From Microcaldota archaeon (GTDB lineage: Archaea; Micrarchaeota; Micrarchaeia; Anstonellales; Bilamarchaeaceae): a stretch of DNA of 14,070 nt. The notes below the pieces were generated by a model. That model saw only the letters and a list, made by a program, of their open reading frames with translations. It had not been told where the DNA came from and searched no databases. Both the position numbers and the translations under genes were made by a program. Shown in pieces: positions 1 to 7,756 of the stretch. The first letter of the stretch is position 1; every line of letters starts with the position of its first letter. Location: assembly GCA_016180665.1 (NCBI GenBank), contig JACPAS010000106.1, forward strand, positions 1-14,070, written 5' to 3'.

Positions 1-32
1 TGCAAAGGTTCAATAATTTGTAACACATTCCG

Positions 33-626
33 CTATTTAGAATGTAGTGGTCGTGCTGTAACTACTCTTCCAGCTTCAGCTGTTCTTACTGGTCTGGCTG
101 CAGCTTGCCATAACGGACCTTGATAATCCTTTCTTCTTAAATTTATTGTATTAATCGCTTGCAAACTTCTGCTTAATTCACCAGGGTCTTTTAACTGAGT
201 AACATCAACGAATCTAAATCCGAATCTGTCTGATAGCATTTGATCCACAACCTCATCACCAAAATTAGTTATATTTGGCAATCGCTTTCTCCCAGCTAAA
301 ACCTCAATTATTTCATCCACTGGCATCCCTAAAGTATGCAAAATATCTATGACTTTTGAAGTTTTTATATCTGGTCTATATCCTAAAACTTCCGTGGGTA
401 ACTCCTCATGAGTTAGAACTGGTCTGAATGATCTAGGACTAATCCCAGCAGCTATTAAATCGAATCTTAATGTATCTACTGATGCTGTACTAACAATGAA
501 GAGGGGTGTAGTAGAACCTACCTCATGTAATACTCTAGGAAGACAACTACTAACTGGTCTAGGTGGGTTACCTCTAACCAATGTCCCATTGAAATCTAAT
601 AATACTGCATCTGCTGATTCATTCAT
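33..626 (-). CDS. HAD-superfamily-like protein, motif I variant (tandem copy 2)
   Basis: The protein has 197 aa from ATG 626; a GTG at 635 in the same frame is the alternative. ATG is preferred because a GTGAT ribosome-binding motif lies just upstream of it. A HAD motif I lies at residues 11-15 as DFNGT, a hydrophobic strand ending in S-T (FIVSTAS) fits motif II, and FGDEVVDQ fits the acidic GDxxxD motif IV. In active HAD phosphatases motif I is DxDGT; the second Asp, the general acid/base, is Asn here, so catalysis may be weak, altered or lost. No cap domain is obvious. The C-terminal ~35 residues are basic and look disordered. It aligns along its length with the next gene upstream (642-1295), which ends 15 bases before this start, so the two look like a co-transcribed diverged duplication. 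Substrate is unknown. Confidence 0.75.
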   Translation of the reverse strand: MNESADAVLLDFNGTLVRGNPPRPVSSCLPRVLHEVGSTTPLFIVSTASVDTLRFDLIAAGISPRSFRPVLTHEELPTEVLGYRPDIKTSKVIDILHTLGMPVDEIIEVLAGRKRLPNITNFGDEVVDQMLSDRFGFRFVDVTQLKDPGELSRSLQAINTINLRRKDYQGPLWQAAARPVRTAEAGRVVTARPLHSK

Positions 627-641
627 TTTAATCACTTTAAA

Positions 642-1295
642 CTATCTAATAATTCTAGAGCCACTAATGTGAGGTCCGTCTCTATACGCCCTGCTAGATT
701 TACCGGTTGCTGACCATTTTGGTGGTTCATATATTACTCTTGATGGTGGTTGTACTTTCCTTGATTCCATTCTATTTTGGCCATCAATGGCCTTAAGAAC
801 AACACTTAATCTTGATCTAGGAGTTAATCGTTCTGTATCTAAATATCTAAGTCCAAAGGCCCTTGCAGCACCTTCGTCAGTATGATCATTTCCGACGCTC
901 AACACATCCTTAATTCTCAGTTCACCTTTAATTGCCCTAACTATATCCTCATCAGTATATCCTAAGGTCCTAAGTACTCTATAAGTTGCATCTGCTTTTA
1001 GGTCGCCCCTTTCAGCATCTAAGTTACCTCCATGAATCTTTAAAAGTAATCCAAAAATAGCAGAAGGCATTCTGTCACTTGTAGGTTCTTTAAAAAGTCC
1101 AGGATCTATCCCTGCATCAAATAATATTCCACCCATATTATCACCCTGTGTGGATGCCATGAATAGAGAGGCTCTTTGCGCAACTTGCCTAAGTGCATCT
1201 GGTAGACATGGACTTATAGGGGTTCTTCCATTAACTATTGTCCCATCTCCATCTAGGATCAGACCTCTCGTTGGTGTAATTATCTCCATCATCAT
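642..1295 (-). CDS. HAD-superfamily hydrolase-like protein (tandem copy 1)
   Basis: The protein has 217 aa and starts at the first of three consecutive ATG codons (1295, 1292, 1289), preceded by a GTGATTTGAA ribosome-binding stretch. It carries a complete HAD motif I at residues 15-19 (DGDGT), a motif II strand ending in S-T (FMASTQ), and SVGNDHTDEG as motif IV. The nucleophile Asp and the acid/base Asp are both present, so unlike its neighbour it is expected to be a catalytically competent phosphohydrolase or phosphotransferase. It is short, with no large cap insertion. The C-terminal ~45 residues are rich in Arg, Ser and Pro and look disordered. It precedes the paralogue at 33-626 in the same direction. 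Substrate cannot be told from sequence. Confidence 0.78.
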   Translation of the reverse strand: MMMEIITPTRGLILDGDGTIVNGRTPISPCLPDALRQVAQRASLFMASTQGDNMGGILFDAGIDPGLFKEPTSDRMPSAIFGLLLKIHGGNLDAERGDLKADATYRVLRTLGYTDEDIVRAIKGELRIKDVLSVGNDHTDEGAARAFGLRYLDTERLTPRSRLSVVLKAIDGQNRMESRKVQPPSRVIYEPPKWSATGKSSRAYRDGPHISGSRIIR

Positions 1296-1410
1296 TTCAA
1301 ATCACTCATTTTTTCAACTATTGTTTATGAAACTTACAATCTTAAGTTCCTCGAACTCTATGCATGGGTCGGACTAATTTTTCAAATTCTTACAAATTAA
1401 TTTGGACGCG

Positions 1411-1424
1411 AACTATTTAAATAG
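1411..1424 (+). promoter_or_regulatory. TATA box for the 1443 gene
   Basis: TATTTAAATA (1413-1422) is centred about 25 bases before the ATG at 1443. This is the archaeal TATA-to-start distance, so the transcript is probably leaderless; no Shine-Dalgarno motif is present at this start. Confidence 0.6.
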
Positions 1425-1442
1425 CTATGTTTCTAATTTTGT

Positions 1443-2339
1443 ATGGATGTGCATATGCCAAAACTAGCAGATGATTATAATCCTTCACATTATACGACGG
1501 TTTCATTTCGTCCTGGATTAGCCCGTAGGATGCTTCCTCTTGAGCTAGACGGAGTACTAAAAAGAGGCTATCGAATAAGACCGACTCCCCCACTATTCGA
1601 AAAGGAAATAAGCGGAAGCGGAAGAGGGGGAGTAACGCCTTTTCATCTTAAAGGCGGACTTCTTGAAGTTGCACCTCATTTTTCGCAGGATTGTGTCTGT
1701 CTTGAATTTAAAGGAACTGGACTTCCATCATTATATGTTTTGTGGGGTTCTCAGATTGCCGAGATTTCAAGAAGTGCCCATTCCCGTCCTCTTCTGATAC
1801 CAATATCCCCTGAAAATGCAAGATTTCTTGCAACTGAATGCGTTCCACCTGGTTTTGCATTTGTACCTGGGGCACTTGAGCGCTTGGTGCTGCGTATGAG
1901 ACAAGCTTCATTCACAAATACAAACAGCATTTCAGGTGCCCACCTTTCATTTCCATTATTCATAAGTAGATCTGTCGAAGAGTTACACCCGGACATTCCC
2001 GTTGGTCTGTTCAATGCCGTTTCAGATCTGCAGGGAAGTTTTTTCCATGTTTTTGTAGATCCGGGAGAACTGAAAAACCTTTTCATTCCAAACTTTTTCC
2101 TGAGGATTGGTGCAAAAATTTTTGTTTCTGTTCCAAGAGGATATGCAGAGGATAATTCTGAATATGTTTTTAGAGCTATCGTATCCAGAAACCAAAGCAG
2201 GGACGAATTGGTTTTTAACTGTTTCCCAGGTTTTGATATTCAGGGAGACCTATTCATCCAGCCTTATAATCACAACGAGCCAAGACGCTATTTTGGAATA
2301 GTTTTTGATTTTGAAAGAAATAGATATGCAACTGCCTAG
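1443..2339 (+). CDS. Unrecognised 298-aa protein
   Basis: I do not recognise the family. The reading frame is long, complete and preceded by a well-placed TATA box (1413-1422) that puts transcription at the ATG; an alternative start is Met5. The protein has no clear signal peptide or membrane span. It is rich in aromatic, Pro and Gly residues, with alternating hydrophobic stretches such as PSLYVLWGSQIAEI and FFHVFVDPGELKNLF, suggesting a mostly beta-strand soluble fold. The final third contains short strand-like segments (KIFVSVPRGY, RYFGIVFDFE). The gene ends about 40 bases before RNase Z, whose own TATA-like box overlaps the intervening stretch, so they are probably separate transcripts. 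It could be a lineage-specific or acquired gene. No function is proposed. Confidence 0.7.
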   Translation: MDVHMPKLADDYNPSHYTTVSFRPGLARRMLPLELDGVLKRGYRIRPTPPLFEKEISGSGRGGVTPFHLKGGLLEVAPHFSQDCVCLEFKGTGLPSLYVLWGSQIAEISRSAHSRPLLIPISPENARFLATECVPPGFAFVPGALERLVLRMRQASFTNTNSISGAHLSFPLFISRSVEELHPDIPVGLFNAVSDLQGSFFHVFVDPGELKNLFIPNFFLRIGAKIFVSVPRGYAEDNSEYVFRAIVSRNQSRDELVFNCFPGFDIQGDLFIQPYNHNEPRRYFGIVFDFERNRYATA

Positions 2340-2346
2340 ACCAGAA

Positions 2347-2358
2347 AGGCATTTATTC
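2347..2358 (+). promoter_or_regulatory. TATA-like box for RNase Z
   Basis: GCATTTATT at 2349-2357 lies about 26 bases before the ATG at 2380, in the short gap after the previous gene. Spacing predicts a leaderless transcript; no Shine-Dalgarno motif is seen before this ATG. Confidence 0.45.
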
Positions 2359-2379
2359 CTAATTCTGTTAAACAATCTA

Positions 2380-3246
2380 ATGATCAAAATAACCTTTTTA
2401 GGTACAAGTGGGGCCACACCTTCTCCAGAAAGAGGGATGCCATCAGTTGCCATTCATGCGAAAGAGCTATTTCTATTTGATTGTGGGGAAGGAACCCAAC
2501 GCCAAATGATGAAATATAAAGTAGGTTATGGTTCGGTAAAAGCTATTTTTATCTCTCATCTTCATATGGATCATTTTCTAGGTATTTACGGTCTTCTAGA
2601 AACATTGCATCTAAACTCGCCATCGCCAAAACCAATCAAAATATTTGCCCCCCGAGGATTTGAAAACCTCTTAATTAATCGTCATAAATTTGTAGATGTA
2701 ATCTCAATTAAAGAAGGCGTACTCTATGAGAACGATCAATTTGAAGTTCATGCATTCAGAGTAGATCACGGATGCGATGCTTATGGGTTTATTCTTAAAG
2801 AAAAATCAAAGAGAAAATTTGATGAGAAAAAAGCACATTCCTTAGGCTTAAAAGGAAGGATGTTTCGTGAGATTCAGGAAAAAGGTTATGTGACAATAGA
2901 TAAAAAGAAAATCAAGTTGGATGAAGTAAGCAGATTAGAGGAAGGAAAAAAAATCGTTTATTCGGGAGACACTAGAGTGTGCGAATCATTGGCCCAGGCA
3001 GCAAAAGACTCAGAAGTTCTAATCAATGAAGCCACTTTCTCTTCAGAGTTAGAGAACGAAGCAAAAGAACGCTTCCATTGTACGGCACTGGGAATTGCAA
3101 AATTAGCTTCTAAGTCAAAAGTGAAAAAATTAGTCTTAACTCATATAAGTCCAAGATACAAGGACGGAAGCATACTTTTAAAAGAGGCATCTGAGATATA
3201 TAAAAACGTTGTTCTGGCCGAAGATGGAATGGTGCTGGATTTATAG
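2380..3246 (+). CDS. rnz: Ribonuclease Z (tRNA 3' endonuclease)
   Basis: This 288-aa metallo-beta-lactamase-fold enzyme cuts precursor tRNAs after the discriminator base so that CCA can be added. ATG 2380 is chosen because the protein then begins MIKITFLGTSGATP, the usual RNase Z N-terminus; the open frame extends 25 codons upstream without resemblance to the family. Visible motifs in order are FLGTSG, FDCGEGTQRQM, the zinc-binding SHLHMDH (HxHxDH), RVDHGCDAYGF, YSGDTR with its zinc Asp, and the C-terminal LTHISPRY with its zinc His. The middle loop rich in Lys and Arg matches the usual substrate-contact region. Length is normal for the short bacterial/archaeal form. The tRNA gene at 7743-8091 encodes no CCA, consistent with dependence on this enzyme. 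Confidence 0.95.
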   Translation: MIKITFLGTSGATPSPERGMPSVAIHAKELFLFDCGEGTQRQMMKYKVGYGSVKAIFISHLHMDHFLGIYGLLETLHLNSPSPKPIKIFAPRGFENLLINRHKFVDVISIKEGVLYENDQFEVHAFRVDHGCDAYGFILKEKSKRKFDEKKAHSLGLKGRMFREIQEKGYVTIDKKKIKLDEVSRLEEGKKIVYSGDTRVCESLAQAAKDSEVLINEATFSSELENEAKERFHCTALGIAKLASKSKVKKLVLTHISPRYKDGSILLKEASEIYKNVVLAEDGMVLDL

Positions 3247-3315
3247 TTTAATACCAAGATATACGCTTTGGAACGTATAACTGGTACGTTTCACAGCGTA
3301 GTTCATTTGGTTTTT

Positions 3316-3333
3316 TATAAACAACCGTTTATA
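3316..3333. repeat. Inverted repeat upstream of the S-layer promoter
   Basis: TATAAAC (3316-3322) and GTTTATA (3327-3333) are perfect 7-bp arms around AACC. The element sits just before the TATA box at 3347-3356, where a transcription-factor operator could lie. With the T-run at 3311-3316 it could alternatively belong to the 3' end of the RNase Z transcript. Confidence 0.45.
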
Positions 3334-3346
3334 ATAGATAAAAAGC

Positions 3347-3356
3347 TTTATAAATA
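3347..3356 (+). promoter_or_regulatory. TATA box of the S-layer gene
   Basis: TTTATAAATA is a near-ideal archaeal TATA box. Transcription would begin near 3375-3380, giving the S-layer mRNA a leader of about 170 nt, unusual in this window where several genes look leaderless. Confidence 0.65.
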
Positions 3357-3374
3357 TTATGTTGGACACTCTCT

Positions 3375-3546
3375 CTAGTTTAGATAGGAAACTTCCTATC
3401 TGAGATATCCGAGATAAAGATCTTCGGTATATTTTGGGCCTTTGATTAGTCAATGGAATTCGCGATTTCGTTGGTTAAATCATAAACCTACCGTCAATAA
3501 TTATGTTGGTTGGGCCCTAAAGGCGGTAAAAAATTGAGGTGAAAGT
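3375..3546 (+). promoter_or_regulatory. Long structured 5' leader of the S-layer mRNA
   Basis: The leader between the inferred start site and ATG 3547 holds foldable segments. AGATAGG/CCTATCT (3384-3403 region) forms a perfect hairpin, a second arm pair CCGA/TCGG lies at about 3410-3427, and GGTT/AACC follows near 3472-3487. GCCTTT (3438-3443) can pair with AAAGGC (3519-3524), while the overlapping GGGC (3436-3439) can pair with GCCC (3514-3517); these two pairings exclude each other. A strong ribosome-binding site, GAGGTGA, lies at 3536-3542. The leader may stabilise a very abundant mRNA or regulate it; I recognise no known riboswitch. Confidence 0.45.
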
Positions 3547-6333
3547 ATGAAAGTAAATTTGAAAAAAATAGGAGCAATTGTTGCAGGAGCGACAATTCTA
3601 GCTAGCTCTGTAGCTTTTGCTAGTCTATGGTACGGGAATACCCAGCTAGTAAATGACAATGGTGCACCAACTGTAAAGGTAGTTGTAGGTGCAAGTGCCG
3701 CAGCATCAGATGGTGTAGCAGCAGCAAACATCGCAGCAAAAGTTGCGAATGAAGCATATAAATCTCAAACTTTAAGTGCCCAAGTATCTGGTGAACCATC
3801 ATGTGAATTGCCAGAAGGTGAAGGCGAATGTACTGTAAGTGATGAGAAGGTAACTTTGGAAGTTACTGTTCCAGGTTCAGTTGCTGAAGGTACGTATGTA
3901 TTGAAGACATTAATAGGAGATGATATTGATAGATTACTTTTAGATAGAGATATTAACTCTTTAAGTGCAGATGGATATAACGGTGTTTCTGATACTTCAG
4001 ATAGTTCAGGTCCATTTGCAAACGGAACTGTTGCAACAGCTTTATCAAGCGATGCCCAAACACAGATCTTTAGAATAGACGGTGGATTGTTCTCTCCATT
4101 TAAAGAGGCTACAATTACAGATGATGTAGCGGGAAAAACTTATTTAGAGAATCAACACATGTGGGTAAAAGGTAAGACCTCTTATTCAGACAGTGCTGAT
4201 CAAATCATTGCAAAGCTGAATCATGTTGCATATTCTTTGAAATTCAAAGGAGCAACAGATGATGTAGGTATTCCAAAATGTACCACACCAACAAATTCTA
4301 CGTTGTATGCATCTTGTACTACCAGCACTAATAGCGACTATCTAACAGCAACTCACAGAGTTAATGTAAAATGGTTGGGTGAAGACTGGATTGTTAGCGA
4401 AATGAATGAGCCAGGTACTCAAAACGGTGTTGGTCAGGAAACAACAGTAAAAGCAGGTGGATCAATTAAACTTGCTAAAGAATCCGTAAGCGGTATCTTA
4501 AACCAAGGAGAATCCTTTGATTTAGGAGACACAAAATTGGTATTAGACGACTTAGAAGCTCACGGTGAGACAACCTCAGCTATAGTTTCTATTGTAGATG
4601 CTAATGGAAATATCTTGAAGAAAGATAAAGCAACTCCAGGTACTACAAAAGAAATCACTGCAGGTGGAAAAACATACAGAGTTCACGTATATAAAGTAGC
4701 TCCAGGTTATACCTTCGGTGCTAAGTGGGCTGATATGGCTGTTTATTCCAAAGAAATCACCTTCAGAGACAACCAAAAATTGGATCCAGATTACGACAAC
4801 AACAAAGAATGGAGGGTTGTAGTAGCTTGGAAGAACAAAGGAGGAGATTCATCTGATGCAACTCAAGTAGACTCTTTGAGAAGCGTTATAGTGTATACTA
4901 CGGATACTCAGAAGTTAATAACTGATGACTTCAAAAAAGGAGATGCACTATCTGTAGTCCAAGATCCAACAAACTGGAAATTGACCTATAATGGTTTAAC
5001 TACGGTTGACTATGATGATTTGAGCTTCAAATTGGAGAGAAGCAGCCAGAAGAGATTGAGCGGGGTAAGAGTTACTTCAACAGCAGAAGCATGTAACATT
5101 ACAGTTCCGTTCGTAGTAGTAACCTCTTCTAGTTCGGGTTCAGTATTTACTATGACTGGTATCTCAAGCTCTGGTTCATCCAATAAGTTTTACATTGCAA
5201 CAAATGGGGTTGGATGTGATACTTCTGGATCAACTTCTTTGAAACCAGGTAGCATACTCATGCCTGAATCTGCAGATGAGAACAACTACGCTGTTCGTAA
5301 CTACACTGTAGGTGCACCATCTGGTACATCAACCGTTCAAGGTATAGGAGACGCAATGGTATTGAACGTTACCTATTCTTTAGCAGGTGACTCTCAATCA
5401 TATGCAAACGGTGGTCTTATTAGCGTAATGAACGCAACAAGCCAGTACTTCCTCCAAAACACAAGTTTTGGTGTAGTGCCTAACGTAACTGCAGGAACCA
5501 ATCCGAAAACAGACTTTGTCTTTATTATTTCGGAAAAGGTCGGTGTAGGAGAATCTTACAATAATGCAGGTAAGTTTGCATTTGGTTTTGATAACACTAC
5601 AGACACTGGTTCAGCAACCTTTAACTTCGATGAAGTATCAACACCTTGGGCTGGAACTACCTATACGCCGTTCAGCAAGGACAAGATAAGATATGTATTT
5701 ACAGGTCCAGTATCTGGTATTGCAAATACGACCAAAGAGGAAGGGTTCTATTCAGAAAGAGGATCCCAATACGTATCTACTGATGATGAAACTGTGAAGT
5801 TTAAAATTGCTAAGGAATTGGCCTATGCACAATTTACACTAGCAGGTTCTGAATCAGCAACAAGTTCTGATACAACAACAAAGGTATTGGCGGAAGGCGA
5901 AGAAGCAACAATTGGCGGTGTGAAAATAAAAGTTAAATCCATTGACCAAGATGTAAGCTCCTGTCAAGTAGGAACAGGATCCAAACCAGTCTGCGACCCC
6001 GCTTCATTAACTGCAGCATTAGTTGATGATAAAGGGACCGTAGTAGCAGAAGCTGGAAAATCATTGGATGCAGCAGTTCCGTACAAGCTAACAAGCCAAT
6101 TGGTTGTATTGGACAAAGATGCAGCAAGCACTGATGTAGTAGTCACAGTTGGTGGTCCAGTAGTTAATACTGTTACCGCAGCAGCCTTAGAAGGTTCAGC
6201 AGTTGACTTCACTGCAACTCCAGTAGTTGTAAAGGAAGTAGTTGCTGGAAAGAAGGTTGTTGTAGCTGGTTTAACAGCTGAAGACACACTACAAGCAGCA
6301 AAAGACTTCTTAGCTGCATTAAAGAAACAATAA
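3547..6333 (+). CDS. S-layer protein, Methanococcus type
   Basis: This 928-aa secreted protein forms the cell-surface lattice. Residues 1-26 are a Sec signal peptide (basic KVNLKK, hydrophobic AIVAGATILASSVAFA, cleavage near A25/A26). The following segment LWYGNTQLVNDNGAPTVKVV and the Ala-rich SDGVAAANIAAKVA are typical of the archaeal S-layer N-terminal domain family found in Methanococcus and many DPANN archaea. The C-terminus returns to the same kind of domain (VVTVGGPVVNTVTA, KKVVVAGLTAEDTLQAAKDF), as in the split N/C S-layer architecture. The centre is Ser/Thr/Gly rich with many N-x-S/T sequons, so it is probably glycosylated. Cys occurs in spaced pairs (for example CELPEGEGEC), suggesting extracellular disulphides. 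No C-terminal membrane anchor is visible. Start is fixed by GAGGTGA three bases upstream. Codon use looks like that of a highly expressed gene. Confidence 0.92.
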   Translation: MKVNLKKIGAIVAGATILASSVAFASLWYGNTQLVNDNGAPTVKVVVGASAAASDGVAAANIAAKVANEAYKSQTLSAQVSGEPSCELPEGEGECTVSDEKVTLEVTVPGSVAEGTYVLKTLIGDDIDRLLLDRDINSLSADGYNGVSDTSDSSGPFANGTVATALSSDAQTQIFRIDGGLFSPFKEATITDDVAGKTYLENQHMWVKGKTSYSDSADQIIAKLNHVAYSLKFKGATDDVGIPKCTTPTNSTLYASCTTSTNSDYLTATHRVNVKWLGEDWIVSEMNEPGTQNGVGQETTVKAGGSIKLAKESVSGILNQGESFDLGDTKLVLDDLEAHGETTSAIVSIVDANGNILKKDKATPGTTKEITAGGKTYRVHVYKVAPGYTFGAKWADMAVYSKEITFRDNQKLDPDYDNNKEWRVVVAWKNKGGDSSDATQVDSLRSVIVYTTDTQKLITDDFKKGDALSVVQDPTNWKLTYNGLTTVDYDDLSFKLERSSQKRLSGVRVTSTAEACNITVPFVVVTSSSSGSVFTMTGISSSGSSNKFYIATNGVGCDTSGSTSLKPGSILMPESADENNYAVRNYTVGAPSGTSTVQGIGDAMVLNVTYSLAGDSQSYANGGLISVMNATSQYFLQNTSFGVVPNVTAGTNPKTDFVFIISEKVGVGESYNNAGKFAFGFDNTTDTGSATFNFDEVSTPWAGTTYTPFSKDKIRYVFTGPVSGIANTTKEEGFYSERGSQYVSTDDETVKFKIAKELAYAQFTLAGSESATSSDTTTKVLAEGEEATIGGVKIKVKSIDQDVSSCQVGTGSKPVCDPASLTAALVDDKGTVVAEAGKSLDAAVPYKLTSQLVVLDKDAASTDVVVTVGGPVVNTVTAAALEGSAVDFTATPVVVKEVVAGKKVVVAGLTAEDTLQAAKDFLAALKKQ

Positions 6334-6366
6334 TTTGTTTCTTTTTTATTTTCTTTTTATTTTATT
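6334..6366 (+). terminator. U-rich terminator after the S-layer gene
   Basis: Immediately after the stop codon the plus strand carries several T-runs (TTTCTTTTTT, TTTTCTTTTT). Runs of U without a hairpin are the standard archaeal termination signal. Confidence 0.6.
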
Positions 6367-6432
6367 TACCATTATACTCTAATTTTCTGAAAATATTAAG
6401 AACTCAAAATTCTAGACTGAGTATACCATCTA

Positions 6433-6446
6433 GTTTTTATACTATT
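6433..6446 (+). promoter_or_regulatory. TATA box for the zinc-ribbon/pilin cluster
   Basis: TTTTTATACTAT is centred about 25 bases before ATG 6463. The spacing predicts a leaderless transcript beginning the 6463-7719 gene set. Confidence 0.5.
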
Positions 6447-6462
6447 TCTACTTATTTTCACT

Positions 6463-7083
6463 ATGAATTGTAGCAGATGTGGCAGCGATGGCCATGTAGA
6501 ATACGGAAGCGATGGCCAGGCCTATTGCTCTAGCTGCACATTCTACGGTATGAATAAACAATGCTGGAAATGCAGGATGTATCTTCCATGGACAGAGCTC
6601 CAGATGTGGAACGGTCAATTATACTGTCAATATTGCCTAATGGACATTAGAGATGAAGAAAACCGTATCAGAGAGCCAAAAGAGGCCAAAAGAGCTGAAA
6701 TTTCATATGTTTCAGAAGCTGAGCCTATATATCGAGAAGAACGTTGTGATCGCTGCGGAAGGTCTTTAACAGTAGTCTATTATCTGCGTCACAGAAAATT
6801 ATGTGAAAACTGTTTAGACCGTGAGAAAAAAGAATGGGAAGATAAAGGTACGATTCCACCTATAATAAAGTTCAGGATAAAAGCTGAGCCAAAAAGAGGC
6901 ATAATCAACATAATTACAAGATTTTTAGAATCCATCATAGGTGACATTTTCAATAGAAAAAAAGAAACATTCTATATTCGCTCTAAATTAAAAGCACGGG
7001 TGGAAGACAAAGCTAAGAAAAATGAGCACAAGATCGAATTCGAAAAATATTTTGAAGAAAAGAAAAAGGATAAAAAGATATAA
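6463..7083 (+). CDS. Triple zinc-ribbon protein with charged tail
   Basis: This 206-aa protein has three CxxC...CxxC units: Cys 3/6 with 22/25, Cys 34/37 with 55/58, and Cys 94/97 with 113/116. Each would bind one zinc ion; the second, with conserved Trp residues around the knuckles, is somewhat LIM-like. A linker of charged residues separates units two and three. The C-terminal ~80 residues hold one amphipathic stretch (GIINIITRFLESIIGDIF, about 145-162) that could touch a membrane, and end in a very basic/acidic helix rich in Lys and Glu. There is no signal peptide, so it is probably cytoplasmic. It sits 15 bases before two pilin-like genes in the same direction, suggesting a shared transcript and possibly a role in pilus assembly or its control. 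No specific family is recognised. Confidence 0.75.
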   Translation: MNCSRCGSDGHVEYGSDGQAYCSSCTFYGMNKQCWKCRMYLPWTELQMWNGQLYCQYCLMDIRDEENRIREPKEAKRAEISYVSEAEPIYREERCDRCGRSLTVVYYLRHRKLCENCLDREKKEWEDKGTIPPIIKFRIKAEPKRGIINIITRFLESIIGDIFNRKKETFYIRSKLKARVEDKAKKNEHKIEFEKYFEEKKKDKKI

Positions 7084-7098
7084 CTCTAAATATTATTT

Positions 7099-7338
7099 AT
7101 GAAGAAGGGCCAGCTTTCTGCTGAAATGTTAATTCTAATTGTGGTAATCCTAGCGATATTGGCTATAGTAGCAACCCAGCTTCTTAACACTGCACAAAAA
7201 AGCAGCGAGAAAATTGAATCTCAAAGTACAGCCATCCTGGAAAAAACTGAGAAAGCAGTAAAAGGAAAAGAAGGTTCATTCTGCGTGAATGATGATGAAT
7301 GTCTTTCTGGTTCATGTATTGATAATACCTGTAGCTAA
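7099..7338 (+). CDS. Class III signal-peptide pilin-like protein with Cys-rich C-terminus
   Basis: This 79-aa protein begins MKKGQLSAEMLILIVVILAI. The basic KKGQ, followed by a polar SxE motif and an uninterrupted hydrophobic helix (about residues 6-27), is the archaeal class III signal peptide, cleaved between Gln5 and Leu6 by a prepilin peptidase. The helix then packs into the core of a type IV-like pilus. A short Ser/Lys/Glu helix follows, and the last 18 residues carry four Cys (62, 68, 73, 78) in the pattern CxxxxxCxxxxCxxxxC, probably a small disulphide knot. The whole globular part is tiny, so it may be a minor, tip or specialised subunit. The next gene begins three bases after its stop codon. 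Confidence 0.8.
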   Translation: MKKGQLSAEMLILIVVILAILAIVATQLLNTAQKSSEKIESQSTAILEKTEKAVKGKEGSFCVNDDECLSGSCIDNTCS

Positions 7339-7341
7339 TTT

Positions 7342-7719
7342 ATGTTCATGAAAGCTCAAATAACAATAGAATACCTGTTTCTTACCCTCCTAGTAATCAT
7401 TATACTTTCAATTTCTTTGGCGGCGTTATTCAAAATAACTGAGAATGCAAATTCTTCAAAAGAATTAATTACTTTTAAACTAACCTCTACGCGTATTTAT
7501 AATGCAATACAGGAAGTTTGCGCATTGGGCTCTGGTAACTCATTGAAATTGGATTTAGATTCGCCAATTTCTATTTCGGCTTACGTGGATATAATTACTT
7601 TTAAGAAATTAAATAATACCATTAGCAGAAACTCTGAATGTGATTTTGAACCTGTAGAATTAGAAATTAAAGAATCAGTAATCGTTTATAACGAAGATGG
7701 GGAGATAAAATTAAAGTAA
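7342..7719 (+). CDS. Class III signal-peptide pilin-like protein
   Basis: The protein has 125 aa and starts at ATG 7342; ATG 7348 (MKAQITIEYLF) is equally possible. MKAQ followed by ITIEYLFLTLLVIIILSISLAAL is a class III prepilin signal: cleavage after Gln, Glu at position +5 relative to the hydrophobic helix, and a ~22-residue hydrophobic core. The remaining ~85 residues look like alternating beta strands (YVDIITFKKL, VELEIKESVIVYN) with two Cys (EVCALG, SECDFE) that could form one disulphide. It belongs to the same set as the 79-aa pilin, three bases away. The archaeal prepilin peptidase and pilus ATPase are not in this window. The gene is followed by the antisense side of the tRNA gene. 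Confidence 0.8.
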   Translation: MFMKAQITIEYLFLTLLVIIILSISLAALFKITENANSSKELITFKLTSTRIYNAIQEVCALGSGNSLKLDLDSPISISAYVDIITFKKLNNTISRNSECDFEPVELEIKESVIVYNEDGEIKLK

Positions 7720-7721
7720 TA

Positions 7722-7742
7722 CAAAATAAATAAAAATTAAAA
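7722..7742 (-). terminator. U-rich terminator of the tRNA-Thr gene
   Basis: On the minus strand the base after the tRNA discriminator begins a T-rich stretch (TTTTAATTTTTATTTATT), a typical archaeal RNA polymerase termination signal placed exactly where the tRNA transcript should end. Confidence 0.65.
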
Positions 7743-7756
7743 AGCCCTAGGAGAGA

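Noticed and set aside
1150..1377. Plus-strand 75-aa ORF
   Set aside because: Antisense to the start of the HAD gene, with no ribosome-binding site and no protein-like pattern.
5964..6287. Minus-strand 107-aa Thr/Ala-rich ORF within the S-layer gene
   Set aside because: A mirror of the repetitive Val/Ala/Thr codons of the S-layer C-terminus.
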